64,000 nucleotides of DNA from assembly GCA_937874695.1 (NCBI GenBank), contig CALNAJ010000027.1, forward strand, positions 1 through 64,000, read 5' to 3'. Of this stretch, positions 51,588 through 61,040 are shown piece by piece; position 1 is the stretch's first letter; each line of letters begins with the position of its first letter. Source of the DNA: an uncultured Lactobacillus sp. (GTDB taxonomy: Bacteria > Bacillota > Bacilli > Lactobacillales > Lactobacillaceae). Below the pieces are notes generated by a model, which ran no database searches, had not been told where the DNA came from, and saw only the letters and a program-made list of their open reading frames with translations. A program made the translations under genes and the position numbers.

Positions 51588-53210
51588 ATGGCTAAAGAAT
51601 TAAAATTTTCTGAAGACGCCCGGAGCAAGATGCTTGCCGGTGTTGATAAGTTAGCTGATACGGTTAAGACTACCCTTGGACCTAAAGGGCGTAACGTTGT
51701 TTTGGAACAAAGCTACGGCAACCCAACCATCACCAATGATGGTGTAACGATTGCTAAGTCCATCGAACTCGAAGATCACTTCGAAAACATGGGTGCTAAG
51801 CTGGTTTCTGAAGTTGCTTCCAAGACCAACGACATCGCTGGTGATGGGACGACCACTGCCACCGTTTTGACGCAAGCTATCGTTAACGAAGGTATGAAGA
51901 ACGTGACTGCCGGTGCTAACCCTGTTGGTATCCGTCGCGGGATTGAAAAGGCTACGAAGGCCGCCGTTGATGGGTTACACAAGATGTCTCATGATGTTAA
52001 GACGAAGGAAGATATCGCCCAAATCGCATCGATTTCATCCGCTAGCCAAGACACTGGTAAGTTGATTGCCGATGCCATGGAAAAGGTTGGTAACGATGGG
52101 GTTATCACCATTGAAGAATCCCGTGGTGTTGATACTAGCTTAGACGTTGTCGAAGGGATGCAATTCGACCGTGGTTACATGTCACAATACATGGTTACCG
52201 ACAACGACAAGATGGAAGCTAACTTGGACAATCCTTACATCTTGATCACTGACAAGAAGATCGCTAACATTCAAGACATTTTGCCATTACTGCAATCCGT
52301 TGTTGAACAAAGCCGTTCACTCTTGATCATTGCCGATGACATTACCGGTGAAGCCTTACCTACCTTGGTTTTGAACAAGATGCGTGGGACCTTTAACGTT
52401 GTTGCTGTCAAGGCTCCTGGCTTTGGTGACCGTCGTAAGGCTACCTTGCAAGATATCGCCGTTCTGACTGGTGGGACTGTTATTACTGATGACTTAGGTC
52501 TTAACTTGAAGGACACGACCATCGATCAATTGGGTCAAGCACAAAAGGTCAACGTTACCAAGGACAACACCACGGTCGTTGAAGGCGCTGGTGCCAAGGA
52601 TCAAATCGCTGCCCGGGTTGCTGAAATCAAGGGCCAAATCGAAGAAACGACTTCTGACTTCGACCGTGACAAGTTGAAGGAACGTCTGGCTAAGTTAGCC
52701 GGTGGGGTTGCCGTTGTTCGTGTCGGTGCCGCAACTGAAACTGAATTAAAGGAACGTAAATACCGCATTGAAGATGCTTTGAACGCAACGCGTGCCGCTG
52801 TTGAAGAAGGCTTCGTTGCTGGTGGTGGGACTGCTTTGATCAACGTCATCAAGGACGTTGCCAAGGTTGAAGCTGAAGGCGACGAATTGACGGGTGTTAA
52901 CATCGTTCTCCGTGCTTTGGAAGAACCTGTTCGTCAAATCGCTGAAAACGCCGGTGTCGAAGGCTCCGTTGTTGTTGAACACCTGAAGGGTGAAAAGGAA
53001 GGCATTGGTTACAACGCCGCCGACAACAACTACGAAGACATGGTTAAGGCCGGTATCACCGACCCAACCAAGGTTACCCGTTCTGCACTTCAAAACGCTG
53101 CATCCGTTTCTGCTCTGTTGTTAACGACTGAAGCCGTTGTGGCTGACAAGCCAGAAGACAACCCAGTACCTGCAGCTCCTGCTAACCCAGGAATGGGCGG
53201 CATGATGTAA
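51588..53210 (+). CDS. groEL: chaperonin GroEL
   Basis: A 540-residue 60-kDa chaperonin forming the double heptamer folding cage. TTLGPKGRNVVLEQ, the ATP-binding GDGTTTATVL, and a C-terminal GMGGMM tail. Normal length. Codon use is strongly biased (GAA, GTT, GCT, AAG), fitting high expression. Confidence 0.98.
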   Translation: MAKELKFSEDARSKMLAGVDKLADTVKTTLGPKGRNVVLEQSYGNPTITNDGVTIAKSIELEDHFENMGAKLVSEVASKTNDIAGDGTTTATVLTQAIVNEGMKNVTAGANPVGIRRGIEKATKAAVDGLHKMSHDVKTKEDIAQIASISSASQDTGKLIADAMEKVGNDGVITIEESRGVDTSLDVVEGMQFDRGYMSQYMVTDNDKMEANLDNPYILITDKKIANIQDILPLLQSVVEQSRSLLIIADDITGEALPTLVLNKMRGTFNVVAVKAPGFGDRRKATLQDIAVLTGGTVITDDLGLNLKDTTIDQLGQAQKVNVTKDNTTVVEGAGAKDQIAARVAEIKGQIEETTSDFDRDKLKERLAKLAGGVAVVRVGAATETELKERKYRIEDALNATRAAVEEGFVAGGGTALINVIKDVAKVEAEGDELTGVNIVLRALEEPVRQIAENAGVEGSVVVEHLKGEKEGIGYNAADNNYEDMVKAGITDPTKVTRSALQNAASVSALLLTTEAVVADKPEDNPVPAAPANPGMGGMM

Positions 53211-53242
53211 AAATTAAATCACTAGCTTGCTAGTGTGAAATG

Positions 53243-53277
53243 AAGAAGCCAACCGGCAATTGTCGGTTGGCTTCTTT
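53243..53277 (+). terminator. terminator of groESL
   Basis: AAGAAGCCAACCG (53243-53255) and CGGTTGGCTTCTT (53264-53276), perfect 13 bp, with an 8-base loop. Confidence 0.9.
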
Positions 53278-53288
53278 GTGCTGTTAAG

Positions 53289-54131
53289 TTAAGTAGTCAG
53301 TTCGCTGGCAGTAGTAAAATCGGCAAGAGTCGTTACCGGTGGTGTGAAGGGGTGAAGGCTGCCAGCTGCTACGAGATTGCCAACCTTATCGATGAAGGTT
53401 TCGATATCATCGTCGGGCGCCACACCATGGAAATCGCCGAAGCCGTATTGCCACCATTTCAGATTCATTAATTGTTCGATGTTGTAACTGGAAAAGCGGA
53501 ACTTGAGAATTCGTGCGGGAACGCCGCCCACTATCGCATAGGGGGGAACGTCCTTGGTGACAACGGCACCACCAGCAATTACGGCACCATCGCCTACCGT
53601 GATGCCAGTAGGGGCGAAACGCACGTCCTGGCCAACCCAGACGTCGTTACCGATGACAATCGGACCTGCGTTGGGAATCGGGTTGGGTACGCGCTCGAAA
53701 GTGTTGGCGGTATCTGCCAAGTAGTCGTTGAAGGCGTCTACTGAACGACTGTACGTTAGCATTGATGTCGTGAATCGCGTGGTCGGATGACTCCCTTGCA
53801 TTCGGTTCACGTTATGTGCAATTGAAGAGTAGCGGCCAATAATGGTGTTTACCGGTAGGACGCTGTTAGCGGAGCTGAAGGCACCCATACTGAAGAAGTG
53901 TCGTCCCGTCAGAAAGATACTGTAGGCCTCGGTCTGAAGCCCCATCGGCACACAGACGACTTGACCAAAAGGAATCCGGGACTGCGCGACTCTACGTGGC
54001 TGAGTGTAGATGTGTCGCTGCGTTAGGAGCTGGTCGAGCTCTCTTGTGTACGGTAAGAGTTGATTCTTATGTGAGCGGGTCGCCACGAGATTGTCTTGAA
54101 AAAAGGTGACGCCATTGATTGTCGTTGTCAT
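53289..54131 (-). CDS. hexapeptide-repeat acetyltransferase (CatB-related)
   Basis: A 280-residue protein. The first about 75 residues are not recognised; then a left-handed beta-helix of the xenobiotic/CatB acetyltransferase type with NRMQGSHPTTRF, IVIGNDVWVGQDVRFAPTGITVGDGAVIAGGAVVT and YAIVGGVPA. Start ATG 54131, eight bases after GGGGGG. The substrate may be a sugar or a xenobiotic; the extended N-terminus suggests a role other than classical chloramphenicol or streptogramin acetylation. Single gene, convergent to groESL. Confidence 0.8.
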   Translation of the reverse strand: MTTTINGVTFFQDNLVATRSHKNQLLPYTRELDQLLTQRHIYTQPRRVAQSRIPFGQVVCVPMGLQTEAYSIFLTGRHFFSMGAFSSANSVLPVNTIIGRYSSIAHNVNRMQGSHPTTRFTTSMLTYSRSVDAFNDYLADTANTFERVPNPIPNAGPIVIGNDVWVGQDVRFAPTGITVGDGAVIAGGAVVTKDVPPYAIVGGVPARILKFRFSSYNIEQLMNLKWWQYGFGDFHGVAPDDDIETFIDKVGNLVAAGSLHPFTPPVTTLADFTTASELTT

Positions 54132-54549
54132 TGCCAAATCCCCCCTTACACATAAGTATACTATAAAGTGCTTATAGGCTGATTAGTGGAGCTCGAATCA
54201 GTTTGTAGGGTAACTTAAGTTATTTGCGACGTTTGAGGAGAATAGCATCTTTTGAAGTGTGACAGTTCAATTAGGATTATTGTTGCCAAAGTTAGCGAAT
54301 TTCCACAGCATGAGAGCCGGACTCATAAAGCGCTTTCTTTTGCCGTGAGCCGGCAATGCTGAATAGGCAGTCAAATGGCGTGACCACACCATTTGCAGTT
54401 TTCTTAGTTGCTAAGCTGAACAAGAGTGGTATTGTGGAGCTAGTTGTAGTAGAATTACGTTTGCGTTTGAAATTGAAACGATTATAGAGACTTTAAAAGA
54501 CGGGTGTAGGCCCGTTTTCATTATTTATGGAGATAAGGAGTAAGTAGTC
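54132..54549 (+). promoter_or_regulatory. structured 5' region of the KimA-like gene
   Basis: No gene. Several hairpins stand in a row: CAGCAT...ATGCTG (about 54306-54354), CAAATGG...CCATTTG with inner GTG/CAC (about 54373-54396) and CTTAG/CTAAG (about 54404-54416). A promoter TTGCGT (54461-54466), 16 bases, TATAGA (54483-54488) is followed by AAAAGACGGG/CCCGTTTT (54495-54504, 54511-54518). The ydaO c-di-AMP riboswitch that controls kimA in B. subtilis is not recognisable here. Confidence 0.5.
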
Positions 54550-56385
54550 ATGTGGCGTTATTTAAAGCGGGTTTTAATTGGTAAACCCCTAAAGACCATG
54601 GATGAAGGCGGTCAGGCGTTGACCAAGTTTAAGGCATTAGCCTTACTGTCATCTGACGCGTTATCCTCCGTGGCTTATGGTACTGAGCAAATTACCACAG
54701 TCTTAATCACCTTATCGGCAGCCGCCCTGATGTATCAATTGTGGGTTGCTGCGCTGGTCTTAATTCTGTTGTTTGCGATCACGCTTTCTTACCAACAGAT
54801 CATTCATGCCTATCCATCCGGTGGTGGCGCCTACGTGGTTGCCAGCACGAACTGGGGGCAGTCGGCGGGGTTAGTTGCCGGGGGATCACTGTTGGTCGAT
54901 TATATGCTGACCGTGGCCGTTTCAACGACATCTGGGACCGAGGCTATTACCTCGGCGATTCCAGCGCTGTCGCCATACTCGGTGTTGATCTCAGTCCTTA
55001 TTGTGATTGGGATCATGCTGTTAAACCTACGAGGAATGCGTGAGTCTGCGGCGTTCCTGACGGGTCCAGTTTATTTCTTCATTGTGATGATTTTCATCAT
55101 GATCGGTGTCGGCTTCTACAACATCGTAACGGGAAATATCACCTACCACGCTTCGGCGCAATTAGGTGGGTCCGTTTCCGGCATGACGCTGTTGCTGTTC
55201 TTACGGGCGTTCTCGTCCGGGTCTTCTTCCCTGACTGGGGTTGAAGCACTCAGTAACGCAGTGCCAAACTTCAAGAAGCCGAAGAGTCATAACGCGGCAG
55301 CAACACTGGCCATTATGGCAACGATTCTGGCCATCTTCTTCGGTGGTATCACGTTCCTCAGTTACTACATGGGGGTTCGACCACAGGCTGGCCAAACGGT
55401 CCTCTCACAGATTGCGAGCGGCGTTTTCGGTCACGGGGTCATTTACTATATTCTGCAATTATCTACGGCAATGATTTTAGCCGTTGCGGCCAATACCGGT
55501 TTCTCGGCATTCCCAATTCTGGCCTATAATCTGGCCAAAGATAAATTTTTACCACACGCGTACTTGGACCGGGGGGACCGGTTGGGTTACTCCAACGGAA
55601 TCATTTCCCTGGCGGTTGGGGCCATCGTCCTGATCTTCATTTTCCATGGGCAAACCACGCTCCTGATTCCACTGTATGCAATCGGGGTTTTCGTGCCATT
55701 TGTTCTGTCACAATCCGGGATGATCATTCACTGGTTCCGAACACGTGAGGGCTTCTGGCAAGGGAAAGCGTTTATCAACCTTATCGGTGCGCTGATTTCA
55801 TTAGCGTTGGTGCTGATTCTGTTGTTCATTCGCTTTGCCAACGTTTGGCCATACCTGATCATCATGCCACTGTTACTCCTGTTGTTTAACCGAATCCATC
55901 AGCATTACAAGCGGGTTGCCCGGCAACTGCGGGTGGCGGCGAAGACGAAGGCAGATATGCACGAGTATGATGGGGCCACGGTCATCGTCCTGGTCAGCAA
56001 CATTACCCGGGTGACGGCCGGTGCCATCAACTACGCCCGGTCCATTGGGGACTATGTGATTGCGATGCACGTGTCCTTCGATGAGAATCCGGAGAAGGAA
56101 CACAAGACGGCGCAGGAGTTCAAGGAAGAATTCCCAGACATTCGTTTCGTGGATATTCACTCGTCCTACCGATCCATTGCGACACCAACGTTGCGGTTCT
56201 GTGACGTGATCGCCAAACGGGCGGTTGAACGTAACTTCACCACGACGGTCTTAGTGCCACAGTTCGTGCCACGACATCCATGGCAGAATATCCTGCATAA
56301 CCAAACGGCGTTGCGCTTACGGACGACGTTGAATTCGCGGGAAAATATTATTGTTTCGACTTATAACTATCACTTGAAAGAGTAG
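54550..56385 (+). CDS. KimA-like APC-superfamily transporter (probable potassium importer)
   Basis: A 611-residue transporter with about twelve membrane helices (residues 30-450) and a cytosolic C-terminal domain of about 150 residues (VIVLVSNITRVTAGAINYARSIGDYV). N-terminal KALALLSSDALSSVAYGTEQ and AYPSGGGAYVVASTNWG are the family marks. Length and domain plan match Bacillus KimA, a proton-coupled K+ importer inhibited by c-di-AMP through its C-terminal domain. Other APC permeases share the N-terminal motifs, so K+ as substrate is likely but not certain. ATG start after AAGGAG. Confidence 0.75.
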   Translation: MWRYLKRVLIGKPLKTMDEGGQALTKFKALALLSSDALSSVAYGTEQITTVLITLSAAALMYQLWVAALVLILLFAITLSYQQIIHAYPSGGGAYVVASTNWGQSAGLVAGGSLLVDYMLTVAVSTTSGTEAITSAIPALSPYSVLISVLIVIGIMLLNLRGMRESAAFLTGPVYFFIVMIFIMIGVGFYNIVTGNITYHASAQLGGSVSGMTLLLFLRAFSSGSSSLTGVEALSNAVPNFKKPKSHNAAATLAIMATILAIFFGGITFLSYYMGVRPQAGQTVLSQIASGVFGHGVIYYILQLSTAMILAVAANTGFSAFPILAYNLAKDKFLPHAYLDRGDRLGYSNGIISLAVGAIVLIFIFHGQTTLLIPLYAIGVFVPFVLSQSGMIIHWFRTREGFWQGKAFINLIGALISLALVLILLFIRFANVWPYLIIMPLLLLLFNRIHQHYKRVARQLRVAAKTKADMHEYDGATVIVLVSNITRVTAGAINYARSIGDYVIAMHVSFDENPEKEHKTAQEFKEEFPDIRFVDIHSSYRSIATPTLRFCDVIAKRAVERNFTTTVLVPQFVPRHPWQNILHNQTALRLRTTLNSRENIIVSTYNYHLKE

Positions 56386-56392
56386 TGACCTA

Positions 56393-56428
56393 GCCTCACA
56401 AAGCCAATTTGGTTTTGTGAGGCTTTTT
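56393..56428 (+). terminator. terminator of the KimA-like gene
   Basis: GCCTCACAAA (56393-56402) and TTTGTGAGGC (56414-56423) then TTTTT. Confidence 0.9.
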
Positions 56429-56444
56429 GATAGGACTGAATTGA

Positions 56445-56490
56445 AAATTAAGAACGGCCCCCATCAGCCGTTGCCGAGTGGGGACCGTAT
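56445..56490 (-). terminator. terminator of lrgAB copy 1
   Basis: On the minus strand ACGGTCCCCA and TGGGGGCCGT (56479-56488 with 56454-56463) form a 10-bp stem with one G-U pair, followed by TCTTAATTTT. Confidence 0.7.
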
Positions 56491-56527
56491 CTTTCTTGAA
56501 GTGTGAGGTGAGTCGGTGGCTACCAAC

Positions 56528-57334
56528 TCACCGTAAACCAACCAGGGAAGCAAATGGGGGTACCAAGAGGTCAACCACGATTGAAATAATGACGACGGCA
56601 ATCGAGGCCATAGACCCTTGAATCGAGCCCAGTTGAACAGCCTTAGCTGAACCAACCGTATGTCCGGCGGTTCCCAGCCCTAACCCAGCACCGATTGGAT
56701 CCTTGTCGATCCGGAAGAACTTGACCAGCCAGTCACCCAGAGCATAGATGATAACTGAGTTCAGGATGCAGGCGGTCGCGGTGACAGCACCGACACCACC
56801 GATGGCATTGGAGATAGGCATTGCGATGGCCGTTGTCGCTGCTTGTGGCAACATTGACGCAATTCCCACCTTGTCGAGACCAATGAGCTTAGCGGCCTCA
56901 TAAATCACCAATAACGAGATGCTGAGTCCAATGATCAGGGACAAAATAATTTCGAGCCAATACTTTTTGACGATATCGTTCCGTCGATAGAGGGGAACAG
57001 CAAAGGCAATCGTTGCCGGATTCAGGAACCAGAAGATGATATCCCCACCGGGCTTGTAGGCAGACCGGTAAAAGTTGGCTGTGGTTGTGCCAAAGGTTTT
57101 GGCGAGGAGGAAGAGGACCAAGATCCCCAGGACCATCCCGACAAATAGGGGTTGGAAGAGGAAGAAGCCCTTGCTGATTTTGAAGAGCCATTGGCCGATT
57201 AAGTAAACGACGAGTGACAAGAAGATACCGAAGATGGCGTTACCAGCGGTGGAGCCGTCGGCGTTGGTGCCAAGACCATCGCCGAGCCATTTGCCCCACA
57301 ACGCTAAATTGGGGTTTTCCGCTAAAATAATCAT
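56528..57334 (-). CDS. lrgB: LrgB-family membrane protein (copy 1)
   Basis: A 268-residue protein with many membrane helices, the partner of LrgA. KPGGDIIFWFLNPATIAFAVPLY, LPQAATTAIAMPIS and GLGTAGHTVGSAKA are typical LrgB/CidB stretches. LrgAB and CidAB were described as holin-like murein hydrolase regulators and more recently as pyruvate transport systems. Translated 24 bases after lrgA copy 1. Very close to the copy at 58145. Confidence 0.9.
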   Translation of the reverse strand: MIILAENPNLALWGKWLGDGLGTNADGSTAGNAIFGIFLSLVVYLIGQWLFKISKGFFLFQPLFVGMVLGILVLFLLAKTFGTTTANFYRSAYKPGGDIIFWFLNPATIAFAVPLYRRNDIVKKYWLEIILSLIIGLSISLLVIYEAAKLIGLDKVGIASMLPQAATTAIAMPISNAIGGVGAVTATACILNSVIIYALGDWLVKFFRIDKDPIGAGLGLGTAGHTVGSAKAVQLGSIQGSMASIAVVIISIVVDLLVPPFASLVGLR

Positions 57335-57358
57335 TTTATAACCTTCTTAATTTAGGGA

Positions 57359-57808
57359 CTAAAGGGTCGACTCCTGTTCGGCCGCTGTTGCACGGTGGAA
57401 CAGGTGCTGACGAAGCCAAATCAACCCGACGGCGGTGTAGCTGACTAGCACCAACATGACGATGGTGGCGATAAGCACGACCGCGGTAATTTGGAGTCCC
57501 TGGGCCTTTAAGATGTCTAGGCTTGCGGCGAGTTGGACGCCGGCAGGGACGAAGAGAAATGCAATCAGGCTGATCATAAAGTCAGCGAATTTTTCAACGT
57601 TACGTAGTTTTAGAATGTGAGTGGCCAGCAAGATATAGAGAATCACGATACCAATTACTGGCGTAGGTACAGGCAGGGAGGCCGGAAATAGGGGCGAGAT
57701 GAGGCTTGCAACGAATAGAATCGCAGCGAAGATACTCATCTGACCCAGAATTGGTGTGGGGTGTTCCTCGACCGTCTCCGATGGTGTGGTATGGTTAGTT
57801 GCAGCCAA
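57359..57808 (-). CDS. lrgA: LrgA/CidA-family membrane protein (copy 1)
   Basis: A 149-residue protein with four membrane helices. SLISPLFPASLPVPTPVIGIVILYILL and FLFVPAGVQLAAS are the CidA/LrgA core. Start chosen at TTG 57808, eight bases after AAAGGAG, beginning LAATNHTTP; the C-terminal half matches the paralog at 59036. An N-terminal hydrophilic tail of about 30 residues precedes the first helix. Confidence 0.88.
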   Translation of the reverse strand: MAATNHTTPSETVEEHPTPILGQMSIFAAILFVASLISPLFPASLPVPTPVIGIVILYILLATHILKLRNVEKFADFMISLIAFLFVPAGVQLAASLDILKAQGLQITAVVLIATIVMLVLVSYTAVGLIWLRQHLFHRATAAEQESTL

Positions 57809-57926
57809 GATAAAATCTCCTTTCAAGCACGACACGTGATGCGACGATTGCAGAGATTTCACAAAGAAGACCTTGGCAGAGGCAGGATGAAACTGACTGT
57901 GAAACCGCTCTCAATCGTTCATAATC

Positions 57927-57955
57927 ATTATATGGGATTTGAGCGGAATGCACAA
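57927..57955 (-). promoter_or_regulatory. promoter of lrgAB copy 1
   Basis: Minus strand TTGTGC (57955-57950), 17-base spacer, TATAAT (57932-57927). The same arrangement, with TTGTGT and CCCATATAAT, precedes copy 2. Confidence 0.8.
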
Positions 57956-58101
57956 GGACAATCTGCGGTATGACGCGGTTTGTACGTCTGCTTGTGCAGT
58001 GATATGTGACTGCAAGTAGCCAGCCTAGATTTCAAAAAGGGTTTCAAGATAACTATTTTTTCACAAGCCATCGGATTCGTTGCTAAATCATGAAATTTGG
58101 T

Positions 58102-58136
58102 CAAAAAAAGAGTGAGAGATTGGTCTACGCTCTTTC
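58102..58136 (-). terminator. terminator of lrgAB copy 2
   Basis: Minus strand AAAGAG...CTCTTT (58130-58135 with 58107-58112), followed by TTTTT. Weak stem but a clear T-run. Confidence 0.55.
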
Positions 58137-58144
58137 AAGTCGGG

Positions 58145-58951
58145 TTACTTTAAGCCCATAAAGGCGGCAAAAGGTGGCACGACGATATCAACCACAATTG
58201 AAATAATAACGACGGCAATCGAAGCCATGGACCCTTGAATGGAACCCAGTTGTAGGGCCTTGGCGGAACCTACGGTGTGACCAGCGGTTCCTAAGCCGAG
58301 GCCGGCACCGATGGGATCGTTGTTGAGCCGGAAGAACTTAACTAGCCAGCCACCCAGTGCGTAGATGATGACGGCATTGAGGATACAGGCCATGGCCGTG
58401 ATGGCCGCGTTCCCGCCCGTAGCCGCCGCAATTGGCATAGCAATCGCGGTCGTGGCCGCTTGTGGTAGCATGGAGGCGATGCCGATATCGTTCAAGCCTA
58501 GCAGTCGGGCCGCGCCATAGATGAAGAACAGCGAGACTACGAGGCCGATGATGAGGGACAGGGTGATTTCAAGCCAGAAACGCTTAACGATATCGTTGCG
58601 CCGATACAGCGGAATAGCGAAGGCAATCGTTGCTGGATTCAGGAACCAGAAGATAATGTCCCCACCCGGTTTGTAGGCCGACTTGTAGAACTCCGCAGTT
58701 GTGGTGCCAAAGGCCTTGGCCATCAGGAACAGGATAAAGATGCCGAGGACCATCCCAACAAAGAGGGGTTGAAATAGGAAGAAGCCTTTGCCTACTTTGA
58801 AGAGCCATTGACCAATCAGATAAACTAACAGGGACAGAAAAATACCGAAGACGGCATTGCCGGCGGGAGCGCCAGCTGCGTTAGTGCCGAGCGCATCGCC
58901 CAGCCACTTGCCCCAGACCGCCATGTGCGGTGCTGCTGTAAGAATAATCAT
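58145..58951 (-). CDS. lrgB: LrgB-family membrane protein (copy 2)
   Basis: A 268-residue paralog of the gene at 56528 with the same motifs (KPGGDIIFWFLNPATIAFAIPLY, LPQAATTAIAMPIA, GLGTAGHTVGSAKA) and only scattered substitutions. Start ATG 58951; an in-frame GTG six bases upstream is possible. 84 bases after lrgA copy 2. Confidence 0.9.
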   Translation of the reverse strand: MIILTAAPHMAVWGKWLGDALGTNAAGAPAGNAVFGIFLSLLVYLIGQWLFKVGKGFFLFQPLFVGMVLGIFILFLMAKAFGTTTAEFYKSAYKPGGDIIFWFLNPATIAFAIPLYRRNDIVKRFWLEITLSLIIGLVVSLFFIYGAARLLGLNDIGIASMLPQAATTAIAMPIAAATGGNAAITAMACILNAVIIYALGGWLVKFFRLNNDPIGAGLGLGTAGHTVGSAKALQLGSIQGSMASIAVVIISIVVDIVVPPFAAFMGLK

Positions 58952-59035
58952 GGACACTCATCTCTTTTATGCTTTATGCTTTTGAATAATTAAACGTGAG
59001 GGGACTGACAGATTGAACCGAAATGCTGCGGGTTG

Positions 59036-59476
59036 CTAGGACTTAACATCAACGCTGCGGTGGAAGACGTGTTTACGAATCCAAATCATACCAGCTGTGG
59101 TGTAAGCGACAACGACCAGCATGACAATTGTCGCAATCAGGACGACGCTCACAATTTGAATCCCCTGAGCCTTGAGAATATCGAGGCTGGCGGCCAGCTG
59201 AATCCCAGATGGCACGAAGAGAAAGGCAATCAGACTGATCATAAAATCACCAAACTTTTCAACGTTTCGCAATTTGACGATGTGTGATGCCAGTAACAGG
59301 TAGAGAATAATCAAGCCGATAACCGGTGTTGGCACGGGGAAGGATGGCGGAAACAAAGGTGAAATTAAACTGGAGACGAACAAGACTGCAGCGAAGATGG
59401 CCATCTGCACAATAATAGGGGATGGCTTCTCTTCGGCGGTGGTTTCCGTTTGGGGAACTTTATCTTGGCTAGCCAT
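59036..59476 (-). CDS. lrgA: LrgA/CidA-family membrane protein (copy 2)
   Basis: A 146-residue paralog of the gene at 57359: LISPLFPPSFPVPTPVIGLIILYLLL and FLFVPSGIQLAASLDILKAQG. ATG 59476 follows AAAGGAG with eight bases. Copies 1 and 2 form two complete lrgA-lrgB units in tandem, each with its own promoter and terminator. Confidence 0.9.
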   Translation of the reverse strand: MASQDKVPQTETTAEEKPSPIIVQMAIFAAVLFVSSLISPLFPPSFPVPTPVIGLIILYLLLASHIVKLRNVEKFGDFMISLIAFLFVPSGIQLAASLDILKAQGIQIVSVVLIATIVMLVVVAYTTAGMIWIRKHVFHRSVDVKS

Positions 59477-59596
59477 AGAAAAATCTCCTTTCAATGAAAC
59501 ACCAAATTCAAGCAACAATTGCCAAAAATTCACAAAGAAATTAGACACCAATTATAAAAATATCAATAAGAGCTTAATTGCTCCCGAACTAACCAC

Positions 59597-59625
59597 ATTA
59601 TATGGGGCTGCCTCTGAATACACAA
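59597..59625 (-). promoter_or_regulatory. promoter of lrgAB copy 2
   Basis: Minus strand TTGTGT (59625-59620), 17-base spacer, TATAAT (59602-59597). CCCATATAAT is shared with copy 1, so the promoter was duplicated with the genes. Confidence 0.8.
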
Positions 59626-59812
59626 GCGTAAGCTCCGTCATTTCGGCGATTAGCGAATATTTATATACTAATAATTAGTGGAATCCAGTAGGCATTTGTT
59701 TTCATTGGTTTTTCGTTGAACTAACTAAGCATTGTCTTGGATGGTTGCGCTTGTGAAAAGTGTTGAGGGGACTTGCAAACCTTAACTTTTCTGAACATTC
59801 TTCAAATGGCGG

Positions 59813-59841
59813 TTGTGTTTAAATTGGGAGATTTGTATAAT
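59813..59841 (+). promoter_or_regulatory. promoter of tagO
   Basis: TTGTGT (59813-59818), 17-base spacer, TATAAT (59836-59841), 37 bases ahead of tagO. The remaining intergenic sequence between lrgA copy 2 and tagO shows nothing else recognisable. Confidence 0.8.
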
Positions 59842-59877
59842 TAGCAAAAGATATGTAGGAAAGAAAGAGGACACTTT

Positions 59878-60972
59878 ATGAGATTTGAGATTATTGTTAG
59901 CTTATTTGCTACCATGATTATCTCCGCAGTCCTAACGCCGTTTGTACGCCGCTTTGCGTTTCAAATTGGTGCGGTGGATAAACCGAATCAACGACGGGTC
60001 AACAAGGTGCCGATGCCGACACTAGGTGGTCTGGCAATCTTTATTGCGTTTACCTTTTCAACCATGTTTCTCTTGCGCGATCAAATGCCGACGCAACAGT
60101 TGTGGGGCCTGTTCGGCGGTGAATGTATTATCATCGCGGGTGGTATGATTGATGATGTTTTTGAATTAAAACCACGACAGAAAGTGATGTTCCAATTAGC
60201 CGCTGCGCTGGAAGTCTATTTTGTGGCGGGCGTTCGAATGCGTTACCTGACGCTGCCCTTCATTGGCGTCTGGCATTTTGGCTGGTTGGCCTTGCCTATC
60301 ACGTTGCTGTGGATTGTGGCAATCGTCAACGCCATCAACCTGATTGACGGTCTCGATGGCTTGGCAACGGGGGTTTCCATCATCGCGTTGACGACGACCG
60401 GGATTATTGGTCTCTTCTTCCTTAACGTGGCGAATACCTGGGTTGCCATCATGATCTTTGCTTTGGTTGCTGCGATGGTCGGGTTCTTGCCTTACAATTT
60501 CTTCCCAGCACGGATTTATCTGGGGGATACCGGGGCCCAATTCATTGGGTTCATGATTGCTTGTTTCTCACTGTATGGGCTGAAAAACGTGACCTTTATC
60601 TCCGTGATTATCCCCGTGATTATTCTGGGGGTGCCCATTACAGATACTGTGTACGCAATGATTCGGCGGATCTTAAACAAGCAGCCGATTTCACACGCCG
60701 ATAAACACCATTTACACCATCGGTTGATGCAACTGGGATTGACTCACCGGCAAACAGTGTTGGTCATCTATGGCATTGCACTGATTTTTTCCTTTATTTC
60801 ACTGCTGTACCCATTGTCAACGATTGTGGGCTCGGTTCTCTTGACGGTAGCCATTCTGATTGGCTTGGAACTCTTCGTCGAAGCAATTGGCTTGGTGGGG
60901 TCGAACCGCCAGCCGTTGTTGCATTGGATCAAGCGTATCGTGAAGCAGTTAACGTCTAAAAATTCAGATTAA
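59878..60972 (+). CDS. tagO: undecaprenyl-phosphate GlcNAc-1-phosphate transferase TagO
   Basis: A 364-residue membrane enzyme of the WecA/TagO/MraY superfamily, starting wall teichoic acid (or other wall glycan) synthesis on undecaprenyl phosphate. About ten helices; DDVFELKP, NAINLIDGLDGLATG, FPARIYLGDTGAQFIG and the histidine motif HADKHHLHHRL are all present. Start ATG after AAGAGG. Single gene with its own promoter and terminator. Supplies lipid-linked sugars upstream of the CsbB/YfhO-type decoration genes. Confidence 0.94.
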   Translation: MRFEIIVSLFATMIISAVLTPFVRRFAFQIGAVDKPNQRRVNKVPMPTLGGLAIFIAFTFSTMFLLRDQMPTQQLWGLFGGECIIIAGGMIDDVFELKPRQKVMFQLAAALEVYFVAGVRMRYLTLPFIGVWHFGWLALPITLLWIVAIVNAINLIDGLDGLATGVSIIALTTTGIIGLFFLNVANTWVAIMIFALVAAMVGFLPYNFFPARIYLGDTGAQFIGFMIACFSLYGLKNVTFISVIIPVIILGVPITDTVYAMIRRILNKQPISHADKHHLHHRLMQLGLTHRQTVLVIYGIALIFSFISLLYPLSTIVGSVLLTVAILIGLELFVEAIGLVGSNRQPLLHWIKRIVKQLTSKNSD

Positions 60973-60975
60973 ACG

Positions 60976-61012
60976 AAAGCAGCACGCCAATTTAACGGTG
61001 TGCTGCTTTTTT
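60976..61012 (+). terminator. terminator of tagO
   Basis: AGCAGCAC (60978-60985) and GTGCTGCT (61000-61007) followed by TTTTT. Confidence 0.9.
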
Positions 61013-61040
61013 CATGTCATTAAATTGGGATAAAATCAGT

